This document shows, piece after piece, positions 9,204 through 18,103 of a DNA stretch of 64,000 bases. The stretch is taken from assembly GCF_000685295.1 (NCBI RefSeq), contig NZ_ARYL01000020.1, positions 19,854-83,853 on the forward strand. Direction: 5' to 3'. Position numbers and translations under genes: made by a program. Each line of letters starts with the position of its first letter. Within the stretch, counting starts at the first letter, position 1. This DNA is from Hyphomonas oceanitis SCH89. Its GTDB lineage: Bacteria > Pseudomonadota > Alphaproteobacteria > Caulobacterales > Hyphomonadaceae. The notes beneath the pieces were generated by a model. The model searched no databases. It was not told the origin of the DNA and saw nothing but the letters and a program-made list of their open reading frames with translations.

Positions 9204-10396
9204 GGCTGAGATCCAGTTCTGGGCATTGAAACAAATCGTGTCGCTGCGGCTGGAGCAGCCTGCGCCCCGAGAGCGGGAATCGAGAGATTGTTGTCAGACA
9301 GCCACGTCGTGACAATCGCTGCAGCAGTGTTGTCATCAGCCTGCCGCGCCGCGCGCAGAAGGACATCGGCATCTTCGAACTCCTTCTGAAGGGTCCAGTT
9401 GAGCCGGGCCCGCTCCAGCGCTTCGTCAGGCCTTTCCTCGACATCGAGCAGGAACCGCGCTTCCTCGCGCGCATGGGCAAAGCTTCCCAGTTTGCGTTCG
9501 GCAGCGAGATGGGCGCGAAGCTGTCTGCGCGCCTTGAGAAGGCAGGTCGGCTTTTCAAGCTGTTTGCAGGCGATCGCCCGACGCACAAGTATTGCGTCTG
9601 TCGGCGGCTTGCCTTCAAGGGCGTGCAGGGCACGGGCAGGGTCGCCCTGGCGAAGGCGAAAATCGGCCATCAGTGCGGCGGACCGTATATTGTCCGGATC
9701 GGCGGCGATGGCACGGGTGAACTGGCGCTCTGCTGTCTCGGGCTGATCCGTGTACCAGGCAATCTCTCCAAGGACACTATAGGCGTAACCGCGCATCGGC
9801 GGTTCCATTATGGGCTTTAGCGCCATGTATCCCGCGAGCCTGTCATATGCGGCCGGGGCGCCCGGCGAAAGCATCTCCGTCGTTGCAGCGCAGATCAACG
9901 CCAGATCGAATGCGCCGGACCGCGCGAGCCCGCGGCAATCGGTTCGTGCATTTCCAAAGCGGCCTTGAACGACAAGAATGTTGGCACGTGTAAGCAGCAA
10001 GCCGGGATTGGCAGGTTGCAGATGAGCGGCGCTGTCGAGCAGGGTGAGCGCACCGTCGAAATCATGCAGATATTGTCGTCCAATCGCCGCAAGGACCTGC
10101 ACCTGCGCATCGGCCTGCGTGTCAAGAAACGGGGCCAGCGTATCAAGGCCGATCTGCACCAAGCGTGCATCCCCACGCTCGCGACCGCTATTGATGAAGA
10201 GACGGGCAGCCTGGGTTGCTTCGCCGGCGTTGAGGCGCCTTGTGCCCGTCTGCAAGGCAGCGGCCTGCACCGCTGGCGGATAGTGCATTGCCTTCGGGCC
10301 AAGCGGCCCGGGATTTCCGGCAGCCATGGGGGAGGCGAGCACAGCCAGGAAGAGCCCCAGACCCAATCCCGCGCATGATGTTGAAAAGCGATTCAT
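9200..10396 (-). CDS. Exported tetratricopeptide-repeat protein
   Basis: About 398 residues from the ATG at 10396; an ATG 30 bases upstream would spoil the signal peptide. A Sec signal (LGLGLFLAVLASPMAAG) is followed by TPR-like helix pairs from about residue 45 to 330 (clear units at DFDGALTLLDSAAHLQPANPGLL and QPETAERQFTRAIAADPDNIRSA). It is probably a periplasmic scaffold. It is the first gene of the TPR-hupE-hupE-like-DUF4331-lipoprotein set. Ligand and partner are unknown; co-translation with hupE suggests they work together. Confidence 0.8.
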   Translation of the reverse strand: MNRFSTSCAGLGLGLFLAVLASPMAAGNPGPLGPKAMHYPPAVQAAALQTGTRRLNAGEATQAARLFINSGRERGDARLVQIGLDTLAPFLDTQADAQVQVLAAIGRQYLHDFDGALTLLDSAAHLQPANPGLLLTRANILVVQGRFGNARTDCRGLARSGAFDLALICAATTEMLSPGAPAAYDRLAGYMALKPIMEPPMRGYAYSVLGEIAWYTDQPETAERQFTRAIAADPDNIRSAALMADFRLRQGDPARALHALEGKPPTDAILVRRAIACKQLEKPTCLLKARRQLRAHLAAERKLGSFAHAREEARFLLDVEERPDEALERARLNWTLQKEFEDADVLLRAARQADDNTAAAIVTTWLSDNNLSIPALGAQAAPAAATRFVSMPRTGSQP

Positions 10397-10629
10397 CTCG
10401 TTCCAGCAGCGCCTGTTTGAACACATCAGGTACGCTGGGCGGCGTTGCCGGGATGCGGCGCCGCTGGAATATGATTCTGGAGGCTTGATCTAAGGCCGTA
10501 GATTGCTGCTTTCCCCTCATCATGCTCAATGCAAATGAAGTGTGTCTTCTGGCCCGCCGTTGCCACCGTCAGTAACCGTGCGTCCTCATTTCATATCAAT
10601 AATGAGGCCAGACGTAAAAATCGTTATCA

Positions 10630-10977
10630 ATGGGCCTTATTCTAAGCGGCGGCGCCATCGCAGCCCTCATGCAAGTCGACACAAGCGAGACCCTCACCTG
10701 GCAGAGGCGTATCCTGCAGTTCACGGACGTCACGCTCGCTGAAGCGATTGCCGCGCTCAACCACTATTCCGAAATCCAGCTCCGCGTGGGCGATCCTGCA
10801 TTGGCTGCAGCATCTCATGGGCGCCTTCTCGGCAGGCGACCAGGACATGTTGCCGAGATACTCAAACTCTACCCCTGGCTAGAACTCAGTCGCTCGGGGG
10901 ACGAGAGTCTGGTCACCTGCGGCGCAAGCGTTGCCGTACCTATGCTGGTAGAGTCAGCGCCTCCGATAGCACTCTAG
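10630..10977 (+). pseudogene. Remnant of a FecR-type anti-sigma factor (C-terminal part only)
   Basis: The 115-residue frame contains LTWQRRILQFTDVTLAEAIAALNHYSEIQLRVGD. This matches the C-terminal part of the intact FecR at 26.1-27.1 kb (WRQGIVQFDNVTLEEAAAELNRYSDTKI) in order and spacing. The N-terminal DUF4880 region, membrane helix and FecR domain are missing, a stop lies five codons upstream of the ATG, and no ribosome site is seen. It is best read as the tail of a decayed sigma/anti-sigma pair. A short functional protein is less likely. Confidence 0.6.
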
Positions 10978-11034
10978 ACAACACGCGCTATATAAAGCGG
11001 CATATTTGATGCAATACAAGATATTATTGGCCAC

Positions 11035-11094
11035 TATGCGTCAAAAAAGACGTATACAGGATTTATTAATTCGAGTGATATAGTGTCCTATATC
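11035..11094. promoter_or_regulatory. Inverted repeats upstream of the first hipBA pair (candidate operators)
   Basis: Two inverted repeats lie in the AT-rich 157-base gap before the antitoxin gene. At 11035-11056, TATGCGTC and GACGTATA flank AAAAAA (one mismatch). At 11077-11094, GATATA and TATATC flank GTGTCC (perfect). HipB-type antitoxins usually repress their own operon through such sites. The assignment to HipB is inference. Confidence 0.45.
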
Positions 11095-11134
11095 TGACGC
11101 ATTGTCGGCAAATAAAGAGTATTGTGCAGGATAA

Positions 11135-11494
11135 ATGACGCATAAAGTTGACTTCGCAACCTCCTCCAGCCAGGCGCTCATTGAGGCGCTTTGCAAGCGG
11201 CTCGACGAGATTCGCCTGAGCCGCAATATCAGCCAGGCCGACCTTGCCGACGAAGCGGGCGTCTCCAGAAGCACGCTTACACGGCTTGCCGACGGCCAAT
11301 CCATATCGCTCGATTCCTTTATCCGGATCATGCAGGCCTTGAGGCTGACCGATCACCTGGCCGCGCTATTGCCCGATCCCGCTGTCCGGCCTGTCGACCG
11401 CGTCCGTCTCGACGGCGGCGAACGCCAGCGCGCCAGTAGCAAGCGATCCGCCACCGCCCCGTGGGCCTGGGGCGACACGGAACCTGACGCATGA
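11135..11494 (+). CDS. HipB-type antitoxin, XRE-family DNA-binding protein (pair 1)
   Basis: 119 residues. A helix-turn-helix of the XRE type spans about residues 20-75 (LDEIRLSRNISQADLADEAG, then VSRSTLTRLADG). The C-terminal tail is basic and disordered. An AGGA ribosome site precedes the ATG. The stop overlaps the hipA start by ATGA, the standard antitoxin-toxin arrangement. It is expected to neutralise the adjacent kinase and repress the operon. Confidence 0.85.
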   Translation: MTHKVDFATSSSQALIEALCKRLDEIRLSRNISQADLADEAGVSRSTLTRLADGQSISLDSFIRIMQALRLTDHLAALLPDPAVRPVDRVRLDGGERQRASSKRSATAPWAWGDTEPDA

Positions 11495-12798
11495 CCGATA
11501 CGGCCCGTGTCATCTTGTGGGGCAGTGACATCGGCGCGGTGACCTGGCTGCCGGACCGCGAAATCGGCGTGTTCCAGTATACACCGGAGTTTGCCGCGTC
11601 CGATATCCAGGTCGCCCCAATGATGATGCCGCTGACAGACGCGCCCTATGAGTTTCCATCGCTGTCGCGCGAAACGTTCAAGGGCCTGCCTGGCCTTCTG
11701 GCCGACAGCCTTCCAGACAAGTTTGGCAATGCGCTCATCAATGCGTGGCTATCGCGCCGGGGACGTGAACCGGGAAGCTTCACGCCGGTTGAGCGTCTTT
11801 GCTATACAGGCACGCGCGGCATGGGCGCGCTCGAATTCAGGCCTTTAATGAGCGATGCACCCAACACGTCACGGCAGGTCGACATTGAAGCGCTGGTCGC
11901 GCTCGCCAATCGTGTGCTCGATGACAGGATTGCGCTGGAAGGCAAGTTTACCGGCGTCGACGACCAACACGCGATTGAAGACATTCTCCGGGTCGGTACC
12001 TCGGCAGGCGGTGCGCGCGCCAAGGCTGTCCTCGCCTGGAATCCGGATACGGGCGAATTCCGCTCGGGCCAGGCGCCGTCGGGCGAGGGGTTCAGCCAGT
12101 GGCTGATGAAATTTGACGGCGTGGACGCCAACCGCGACAAGGAGCTGGCTGACCCGCAAGGCTTTGGCCGGATCGAATATGCCTATTCCCTGATGGCCCG
12201 TGCGGCAGGCATCGACATGGAAGACTGCAACCTCCACCTGGAGGGGGGCCGCGCGCATTTCATGACCCAGCGGTTTGACAGAACGCAGACCGGGGCGAAG
12301 CTGCACATGCAGTCGCTCGGCGCGCTCATGCATTATGATTTCAATTCCGCCGGCGCCTATGCCTATGAACAGGTGCTACAGGCGATCCGGCGGCTCGGCT
12401 TGCCGACGCGCGATGTCGAGCGGCAGGTACGACGGACCTTCTTCAATCTCGTCGCCCGCAACCAGGACGACCACGTCAAGAACATCGCCTTCCTGATGGA
12501 CCGGCAAGGCGTCTGGCGCCTGTCGCCCGCTTTTGATATCGCCTATTCCTACAATCCGTCCGGTGCGTGGACGCGCCAGCATCAGATGAGCGTCAACGGC
12601 AAGCGTGACAGATTCGAGATCGACGACCTGATCGCCTTCGCGGGCGTCGGCGGCATCAAGCCAGCCAGGGCCAAAACCATCCTGGCGGAGGTCTCTCAGG
12701 CCGTCGCCAAATGGCATGAGCATGCGCAAGCGGCCCAGATACCGGACAGCGAGATGGCACGGATCGCGCGGGCGCACCGCCGCAACCTGTTCGCCTGA
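11491..12798 (+). CDS. hipA: HipA-type serine/threonine kinase toxin (pair 1)
   Basis: 435 residues, the size of full-length HipA. The N-terminal subdomain contains FKGLPGLLADSLPDKFG. The kinase core carries SAGGARAKAV (nucleotide loop, about residue 170), the catalytic loop NQDDHVKNIAF at about residues 325-335, and the metal-binding LSPAFDIAYSYNP around 346-356. All key residues seem present, so the kinase is probably active. HipA kinases phosphorylate translation factors such as aminoacyl-tRNA synthetases; the substrate here cannot be told from sequence. Confidence 0.9.
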   Translation: MTDTARVILWGSDIGAVTWLPDREIGVFQYTPEFAASDIQVAPMMMPLTDAPYEFPSLSRETFKGLPGLLADSLPDKFGNALINAWLSRRGREPGSFTPVERLCYTGTRGMGALEFRPLMSDAPNTSRQVDIEALVALANRVLDDRIALEGKFTGVDDQHAIEDILRVGTSAGGARAKAVLAWNPDTGEFRSGQAPSGEGFSQWLMKFDGVDANRDKELADPQGFGRIEYAYSLMARAAGIDMEDCNLHLEGGRAHFMTQRFDRTQTGAKLHMQSLGALMHYDFNSAGAYAYEQVLQAIRRLGLPTRDVERQVRRTFFNLVARNQDDHVKNIAFLMDRQGVWRLSPAFDIAYSYNPSGAWTRQHQMSVNGKRDRFEIDDLIAFAGVGGIKPARAKTILAEVSQAVAKWHEHAQAAQIPDSEMARIARAHRRNLFA

Positions 12799-12833
12799 TT
12801 TACCGTGCGCCGCCCAAGAGGTTCGACGTCTAC

Positions 12834-12862
12834 CGCGCGTGACCGTGTGTCGGTCACGCGCG
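12834..12862. terminator. Strong hairpin between convergent hipA and phoX-like genes
   Basis: Perfect 12-bp arms CGCGCGTGACCG and CGGTCACGCGCG flank the 5-base loop TGTGT, 36 bases after the hipA stop. No T-tract follows on either strand, so it may end transcription inefficiently or act as an mRNA 3' end stabiliser. Confidence 0.5.
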
Positions 12863-13014
12863 TTCAAGGCTCGGTCAGCGTCATGCCGGAGACGGCAGGG
12901 CAGGGCAGGGGAGCGCAGTGCCCCGCGCTGGTAGGGAGCGTGCCGCAACCGTACTGGTCCCCGGCGATCGCCTCATGCAGTAAGATCCGGCGGAACATAT
13001 TGGATACCATCTGC

Positions 13015-14928
13015 CTAGTCGCCGACTGACCGCCCAGCCACTTGCCTGATCGCGACAATCGATGGGCGCGGCGGGCGCGTCGGATCGAAGTCCGGCCACC
13101 GCGTCGGTGTCAGGTCTAGCGACGCGGCGCCTTCGCCCGGATGCTGGATCCCGAGGAGCAGGGTTGCGCCATTGTCGATGAAGGTAGGGCTGCAGCACTC
13201 GGCGCCGGCAGGCGGGGCATAAAACAATTTCGGCAGGGCGCGCCCATAGCCTTCCAGGTCCATTGCATAAAGCCCGTCATGGCCGCTCGGTTGTACACCA
13301 TCAGTGCAAATCCAGAGACGTCCTGTGGGATCAAATCCGATATTGTCCGGATCGGTAAACCAGCCATTCGAGGAGGTGGCCGGATGGAACCTGGTCGCGT
13401 GGTCCGGGGTCGCGGGATCGCCGCAAAGCGCGAGCACTTCCCATGCGAACGTATCCGCAGCATGGTCACGGCCATTGACGGTCTGAGGTGGCCGCAGTTC
13501 CAGCAAGTGCCCGTACCGGTTATTGGCGCGGGGATTGGCGGGGTCTGGATCGCTGCGGTCGTCATTGCTGGTGAGCGCGATGATCACGGTTCCAGTTACC
13601 GGATTGGGCGCAAAGCCTTCGGGCGAATCCATCGGCGTTGCGCCGACAAGGTCAGCGGCGCCGCGTGTATTGATCAGCACGTCGCCCTGGGAGTGGAATC
13701 CGTTTTCGGGAATCAAGGGTCCCTGGCCAAACACAAGCGGAATCCATTTCAGCTGCCCGTTCGCTTCAAACTGCGCGACGAACAGCACGCCCTCATCAAG
13801 CAGGTCGCGGTTGGCTGCCGCGCCGCCGGGCCGCACCGGATGCGTGCTGACAAACCGGTAGCAATATTCAAATTCCCAATCGTCGCCGAGATAGACCACG
13901 ACGCGGCCGTCGGGTGCCAAGATTGTGCTTGCGCCCTCGTGCGCAAACCGCCCCAGGGCCGTGCGTTTCACTGGTGTTGATGTCGGATCGGCGGGGTCGA
14001 TCTCGACGACCCATTCATACCGGTTCGGTTCATTGGGTTCATTCTCAAGCGAGAAGCGCGGAGCGACGCGGGTCCAGCCCCAGCGGTCATTGTCGGTGTC
14101 GTCATAGTAATAGCGTTTGAGAAGCGCGTGGTCCGGCGCCGATTGCCAGTCGCCCCCGAATATCTCGCCGGCGCCTTCTTCGCATGTCAGGATCGTGCCC
14201 CAGGGCGTCACGCCGCCATTGCAATTGGACAACGTTCCGAGCACGCGCGTACCGGTCGGATCGGCTTGGGTCTGGAGTCTCGGATGACCTGCGGCCGGTC
14301 CGGAGATACGCATTGGCGTGGTGGCCGTGATGCGGCGATTGTACTGACTGTCGCGCACGGGCTGCCAGGCACCGTCGGCCTTGCGCAACTCCACAACCGA
14401 ACCACCTACGCTCGCCATGGTGACGGCGACCTGATTGTCCGTCATCTCGCGGGCGGCGCTATGCTCGGACAGGCCCGTCCACATAAGGTGCGGGTTCGGA
14501 TATTCGTGATTGGCATATAGCAGGCCGCGTGAGGGATCATCGCCGAGCGGCAGGAAGGCGAGAAAGTCATTATTGACGCCAAACTGCCGGGCAGCGATGT
14601 CCGGGGTCAGCGTTGCAGGATCGAAGTCCGGGACGTCTTCAAAGAGGGCGTCGCCCCATCGGATGATGACGCGTGAGCGATACCCTTCCGGCAGGACTTC
14701 GCCTGGTGTCTTCATGAGGGATATTTCCCGGAATGCCAGGGTGGAGCCTTCACGCGCGACAGGGGTCTTGCAGGCAGCCAGGCTGGCGGCGCTGGCACCC
14801 ATCCCGATCAGGACGGTCCTGCGGGAAATGAGGCTGCCCAAGGGGGCAGCCTCTGTTCGCTTGGCGTAGGGCCTCGTTCGGCCGCGATCATTCGAGATAC
14901 GCATGTCTTCAAGGCCCTCTGCCGGCAT
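13015..14928 (-). CDS. PhoX-family (DUF839) exported phosphatase
   Basis: 637 residues. A twin-arginine type signal (SRRTVLIGMGASAASLAAC) precedes a large beta-propeller domain typical of PhoX (LLYANHEYPNPHLMWTG, GTILTCEEGAGEIFGG, DNIGFDPTGRLWICTDG). PhoX enzymes are calcium/iron-dependent alkaline phosphatases that release phosphate from organic esters. The first ATG overlaps the upstream receptor stop as TGATG, arguing for coupled translation; an alternative ATG lies at 14904. The Cys after the signal could also allow lipidation. Pairing with a TonB receptor suggests scavenging of an organic phosphate. Confidence 0.88.
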   Translation of the reverse strand: MPAEGLEDMRISNDRGRTRPYAKRTEAAPLGSLISRRTVLIGMGASAASLAACKTPVAREGSTLAFREISLMKTPGEVLPEGYRSRVIIRWGDALFEDVPDFDPATLTPDIAARQFGVNNDFLAFLPLGDDPSRGLLYANHEYPNPHLMWTGLSEHSAAREMTDNQVAVTMASVGGSVVELRKADGAWQPVRDSQYNRRITATTPMRISGPAAGHPRLQTQADPTGTRVLGTLSNCNGGVTPWGTILTCEEGAGEIFGGDWQSAPDHALLKRYYYDDTDNDRWGWTRVAPRFSLENEPNEPNRYEWVVEIDPADPTSTPVKRTALGRFAHEGASTILAPDGRVVVYLGDDWEFEYCYRFVSTHPVRPGGAAANRDLLDEGVLFVAQFEANGQLKWIPLVFGQGPLIPENGFHSQGDVLINTRGAADLVGATPMDSPEGFAPNPVTGTVIIALTSNDDRSDPDPANPRANNRYGHLLELRPPQTVNGRDHAADTFAWEVLALCGDPATPDHATRFHPATSSNGWFTDPDNIGFDPTGRLWICTDGVQPSGHDGLYAMDLEGYGRALPKLFYAPPAGAECCSPTFIDNGATLLLGIQHPGEGAASLDLTPTRWPDFDPTRPPRPSIVAIRQVAGRSVGD

Positions 14929-17849
14929 CAGAATTCGACCGTGACGCCGAAGGTGACCGTCCGGCCGTTAAACGTCACATCTTCGGGATAGCGCCCTTCC
15001 TTGCCAAGCGTCTTGTTGACCACGGGATCGAGCCCATCGTCCAGGATATCGATGGCGTTGATATAGACACTGGCCTTCTCGGTGACCGCGTAGCGCAGCT
15101 GCCCGTCGAGCGTGTTGTAAGCCTGCTGGTACTTGTCGATCAGGTAGGGGCCCAGCTCTTCAAGGGAATCGCCCCGGAACGTATAGGCAAGGTTCGCCTC
15201 GATTCCGTACTTCTGATAGGTCAGCGCGGCGGTGCCGACATAATCCGGCGCGTTGAAGAAGGGAACGCCGTCGCGTCCGTCCAGCCCGATATCTGCCGAG
15301 GTTTCCTGAAGGGTCACGTTGGCATACACACCGAACCCGCCCCATAGCCCTTTAAGGCTCGTGAACTGGTTCATGTAGGCGAGTTCGATGCCGTAGACTT
15401 CGGCCCGGTTCCCGTTGAAGACCGTCTCGACGTCGATCGTGTAGCCCGGGAAACGGGCATTGAGTGCAGGGATCGTGACCTCGCCCTCAGGCGCCGCATC
15501 GACGAAAATGAAGTCGTCGATGGATTTGTAGAACGCGTTCGCCGAGACCATGCCGATACTGCTCAGATAGTATTCCGCGCCAAGATCGAAGTTCCAGGCA
15601 TAGGCCGGTTTCAGGTTGGGGTTGCCGACGAAAGCATCGATACTGTTATCATCGACAATCTCGATTTCGGTCGCGGCGTTGAGGAAGGCAAATTCAGGCC
15701 GTGCGAGCGAGGTGAATGCCGCGCCGCGAACGACCAGTTTTTCGGTTGGCCGATAGTTGACCTGGATCCGCGGCAGGACCTGCGTATTGTTCGACGTGGA
15801 TGTGCGGGGCGCAACATTTTCGCCGTCGTCCGTTTCGATCACTTCGAAACCGTCCGATGTAAAATCGAGATACTCGACCCTTACGCCGCCGATGAATTCA
15901 AAATCGCCCTGTACGGCTTCGGCCATCAGGTAACCGGCATAGATGTCCTCGGTCCCGGTATAGCTGTCTTCGTCACGCGGTTCGCCATCATAGTCGTTTT
16001 CCAGGACGCCATCGGCCACAAGCTGCCCGGCGATTGAGCGCCAGTTGCGGATCGATCCCGGATTGAGCTTGAGGATCGTGCCATAGGGCGATCCAATGTC
16101 GGACGTGTCCAGGAAACCGCCTTCAAATCCTGAGCCGACAAGCGCAAGGTCGCCTTGGGCGTCAAGGACGTTCTCCTCGTAGAGGGCGCGCCTGGACCGC
16201 TGGAACTTCACGCCGCCCTTGATATAGGAGAGCCAGGTCGAGCCAGGATCATAGGTCGTGTCGAACTGCGCGATGTATTTCTCGTCCTTGGAATCATCAA
16301 GGTCGATATCATTGCTTCCCAGCACGAAGTTTGAGGGATCGCGAATGGCGGCGGCATCCGCGTCGCTCAGCTGGGGCTGCGGGAAATACTTGTCTGAATA
16401 GTCGTAGAGCACAGGGCCTGTGAGTTCGTATTCGAACGCGACTTCGTAATCGTTCGGCTCCTCGAAAATGCCGCGCGCATAGCCAGCCGAGTAGTCGAAC
16501 ACGAACTGGTCGAGCGCGGTCGAGCCGCCGACTGTCAGGGTGCTGTTGGTCAAGACCGATTCTTCGTATTCGCTGCGCACCTGGTAGGTGGTTCCGCCTT
16601 CTGGATTGAAGACGCCATCCTGGTAGAGTTCGTCATCATCGGCGATGATGAAAAATCCGCTGCTCAGTTCCACGTCTTCAAGGCGGTTATAGCTGCCTTT
16701 CGCATAGAGGCTCGTATTGGCATCGAGGCGGTAGTCGAGCGCGATCGAGGCGCCGATATTCTCCCGCTCATTATCGAAATTACCGAGGCCGAACCACCAA
16801 GGGATCAGCGTATTGCCGTCGCTCATGTCGATCGGCTCGCCTTCATCCTGCTCGAAATAGGGGACGTATTCCTCATCCTGGAGGTTGTTGTAACCGAGCG
16901 TATGGCGCTTGTTGTACGTGCCGGACACCAGCACGCCCAATTGGTCTTCGGCGCCGAACGTGTCGCCATAGGTCGCCGACACCTTGCCGCCGAGCTTGTT
17001 GGCAAAGTCGTTGTAATTGCCTTCCAGGTTGAAGCGGATGAGGCGCTCTTTCAGGTCGAAGGCCGAACCGGTCTCCAGCTCGACGGATCCACCGATCCCG
17101 TCGCCGTCCATGTCGGGAAGCAGGGTCTTGTTGACGACAATCTTTGCCAGGGCGTCAGCCTGCACGACATCCAGAGGCACGCGGCGCGTTTCCTTGTCTG
17201 TCTGGGCGACGTTGATACCGTTGATCTTGAAATTGTTGAGCCCGGAATCGAGGCCGCGGATCGAGATATAGCGGCCCTCGCCGCCCTTCTCCTCGCGATT
17301 GATGGCAACACCTGGAACGCGCTGCAGGGCTTCTGCAGCGTTCGAGTCCGGGAAGCGGCCCGCCTGGTCGGAAGAGATCACGTTTGAGAGGTTCGATGCG
17401 ACGCGTTGCTGGTTCAGGGCAGAGGCTTGCGCCGCGCGCTGACCGACAACAACAATCCGGTCCATCGTCATCCGGTCCGGCATGGCAACGGCGACCTCGG
17501 CAATGGCGTTGCCAGGCACCGTTACCGGCACCGTGTAGTCTGCAAGGCCGATATAGGACACTTTGAGCGTATACGTACCCGCCGGCACGTTCCTGAAAGT
17601 GAAACGCCCGCCTTCCTGGCTTGCCGTCACAGCGCCGGTTTCGACCAGCGTGATTTGGGCCCCCGACAGTGGGGATTGCGTTCCGGCGTCAGTCAGTTGC
17701 CCGCGGACCTGTCCGGTCTGGAGTTCCTGGGCGCTGGCGCCAATTGGCACCGCCATGGCGGCGACGGCCATCAGGGAGAAGGTTGAAAAAGCGCATGCGG
17801 TCGCCCGCAATGCGTGTCGAAAAGAAGTCCCCGTAAATTCATAAACCAT
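14928..17849 (-). CDS. TonB-dependent receptor, Caulobacter/Xanthomonas type, with carboxypeptidase-regulatory-like N-domain
   Basis: About 973 residues from the ATG at 17849, chosen for its GGGAGA ribosome site and the following signal peptide ending GASAQ. A carboxypeptidase-regulatory-like domain comes first (about residues 40-120; SPLSGAQITLVETGA, FRNVPAGTYTLKVSYIG). The plug follows, with ALQRVPGVAINRE and ISIRGLDSG, and then the beta-barrel, which ends in TFGVTVEF with a terminal Phe. This subtype imports oligosaccharides or other organics in oligotrophic alphaproteobacteria. Coupling to the PhoX gene suggests a phosphorylated substrate, by inference only. Confidence 0.92.
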   Translation of the reverse strand: MVYEFTGTSFRHALRATACAFSTFSLMAVAAMAVPIGASAQELQTGQVRGQLTDAGTQSPLSGAQITLVETGAVTASQEGGRFTFRNVPAGTYTLKVSYIGLADYTVPVTVPGNAIAEVAVAMPDRMTMDRIVVVGQRAAQASALNQQRVASNLSNVISSDQAGRFPDSNAAEALQRVPGVAINREEKGGEGRYISIRGLDSGLNNFKINGINVAQTDKETRRVPLDVVQADALAKIVVNKTLLPDMDGDGIGGSVELETGSAFDLKERLIRFNLEGNYNDFANKLGGKVSATYGDTFGAEDQLGVLVSGTYNKRHTLGYNNLQDEEYVPYFEQDEGEPIDMSDGNTLIPWWFGLGNFDNERENIGASIALDYRLDANTSLYAKGSYNRLEDVELSSGFFIIADDDELYQDGVFNPEGGTTYQVRSEYEESVLTNSTLTVGGSTALDQFVFDYSAGYARGIFEEPNDYEVAFEYELTGPVLYDYSDKYFPQPQLSDADAAAIRDPSNFVLGSNDIDLDDSKDEKYIAQFDTTYDPGSTWLSYIKGGVKFQRSRRALYEENVLDAQGDLALVGSGFEGGFLDTSDIGSPYGTILKLNPGSIRNWRSIAGQLVADGVLENDYDGEPRDEDSYTGTEDIYAGYLMAEAVQGDFEFIGGVRVEYLDFTSDGFEVIETDDGENVAPRTSTSNNTQVLPRIQVNYRPTEKLVVRGAAFTSLARPEFAFLNAATEIEIVDDNSIDAFVGNPNLKPAYAWNFDLGAEYYLSSIGMVSANAFYKSIDDFIFVDAAPEGEVTIPALNARFPGYTIDVETVFNGNRAEVYGIELAYMNQFTSLKGLWGGFGVYANVTLQETSADIGLDGRDGVPFFNAPDYVGTAALTYQKYGIEANLAYTFRGDSLEELGPYLIDKYQQAYNTLDGQLRYAVTEKASVYINAIDILDDGLDPVVNKTLGKEGRYPEDVTFNGRTVTFGVTVEF

Positions 17850-18051
17850 CGTTCGTCTCCCGCTTGGCGTTTGGCAAAAAGTCTGGAGAGTCCCGAAGGC
17901 AAAGGGCGCGCAATAGAAGACCTTCGGGCATCGTCCAGAACTGGACACTGCCTCGAACTTCTAAGCCCTGGTCCCACGCAGACAGAAAATCGGGGGTGGT
18001 GAAAAGGTGTCTGCGTCAAGAAGTTGCCGGTAAGCCGAGCGCCGTCTGCTT

Positions 18052-18071
18052 ACGAAACGTGGTTGTTTCGT
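18052..18071. promoter_or_regulatory. 20-bp palindrome upstream of the TonB receptor (candidate operator)
   Basis: ACGAAAC and GTTTCGT flank GTGGTT, a perfect inverted repeat, in the 254-base gap upstream of the receptor start. The same gap holds a 9-bp inverted repeat (ACGCAGACA at 17976-17984 with TGTCTGCGT at 18008-18016) and an 8-bp one (CCCGAAGG at 17892 with CCTTCGGG at 17921). They may regulate the receptor-phosphatase operon or end the MFS transcript. No Pho box was recognised. Confidence 0.35.
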
Positions 18072-18103
18072 TCAACGTCATTTCTGTGAAGTTTTTTTGT
18101 TAT

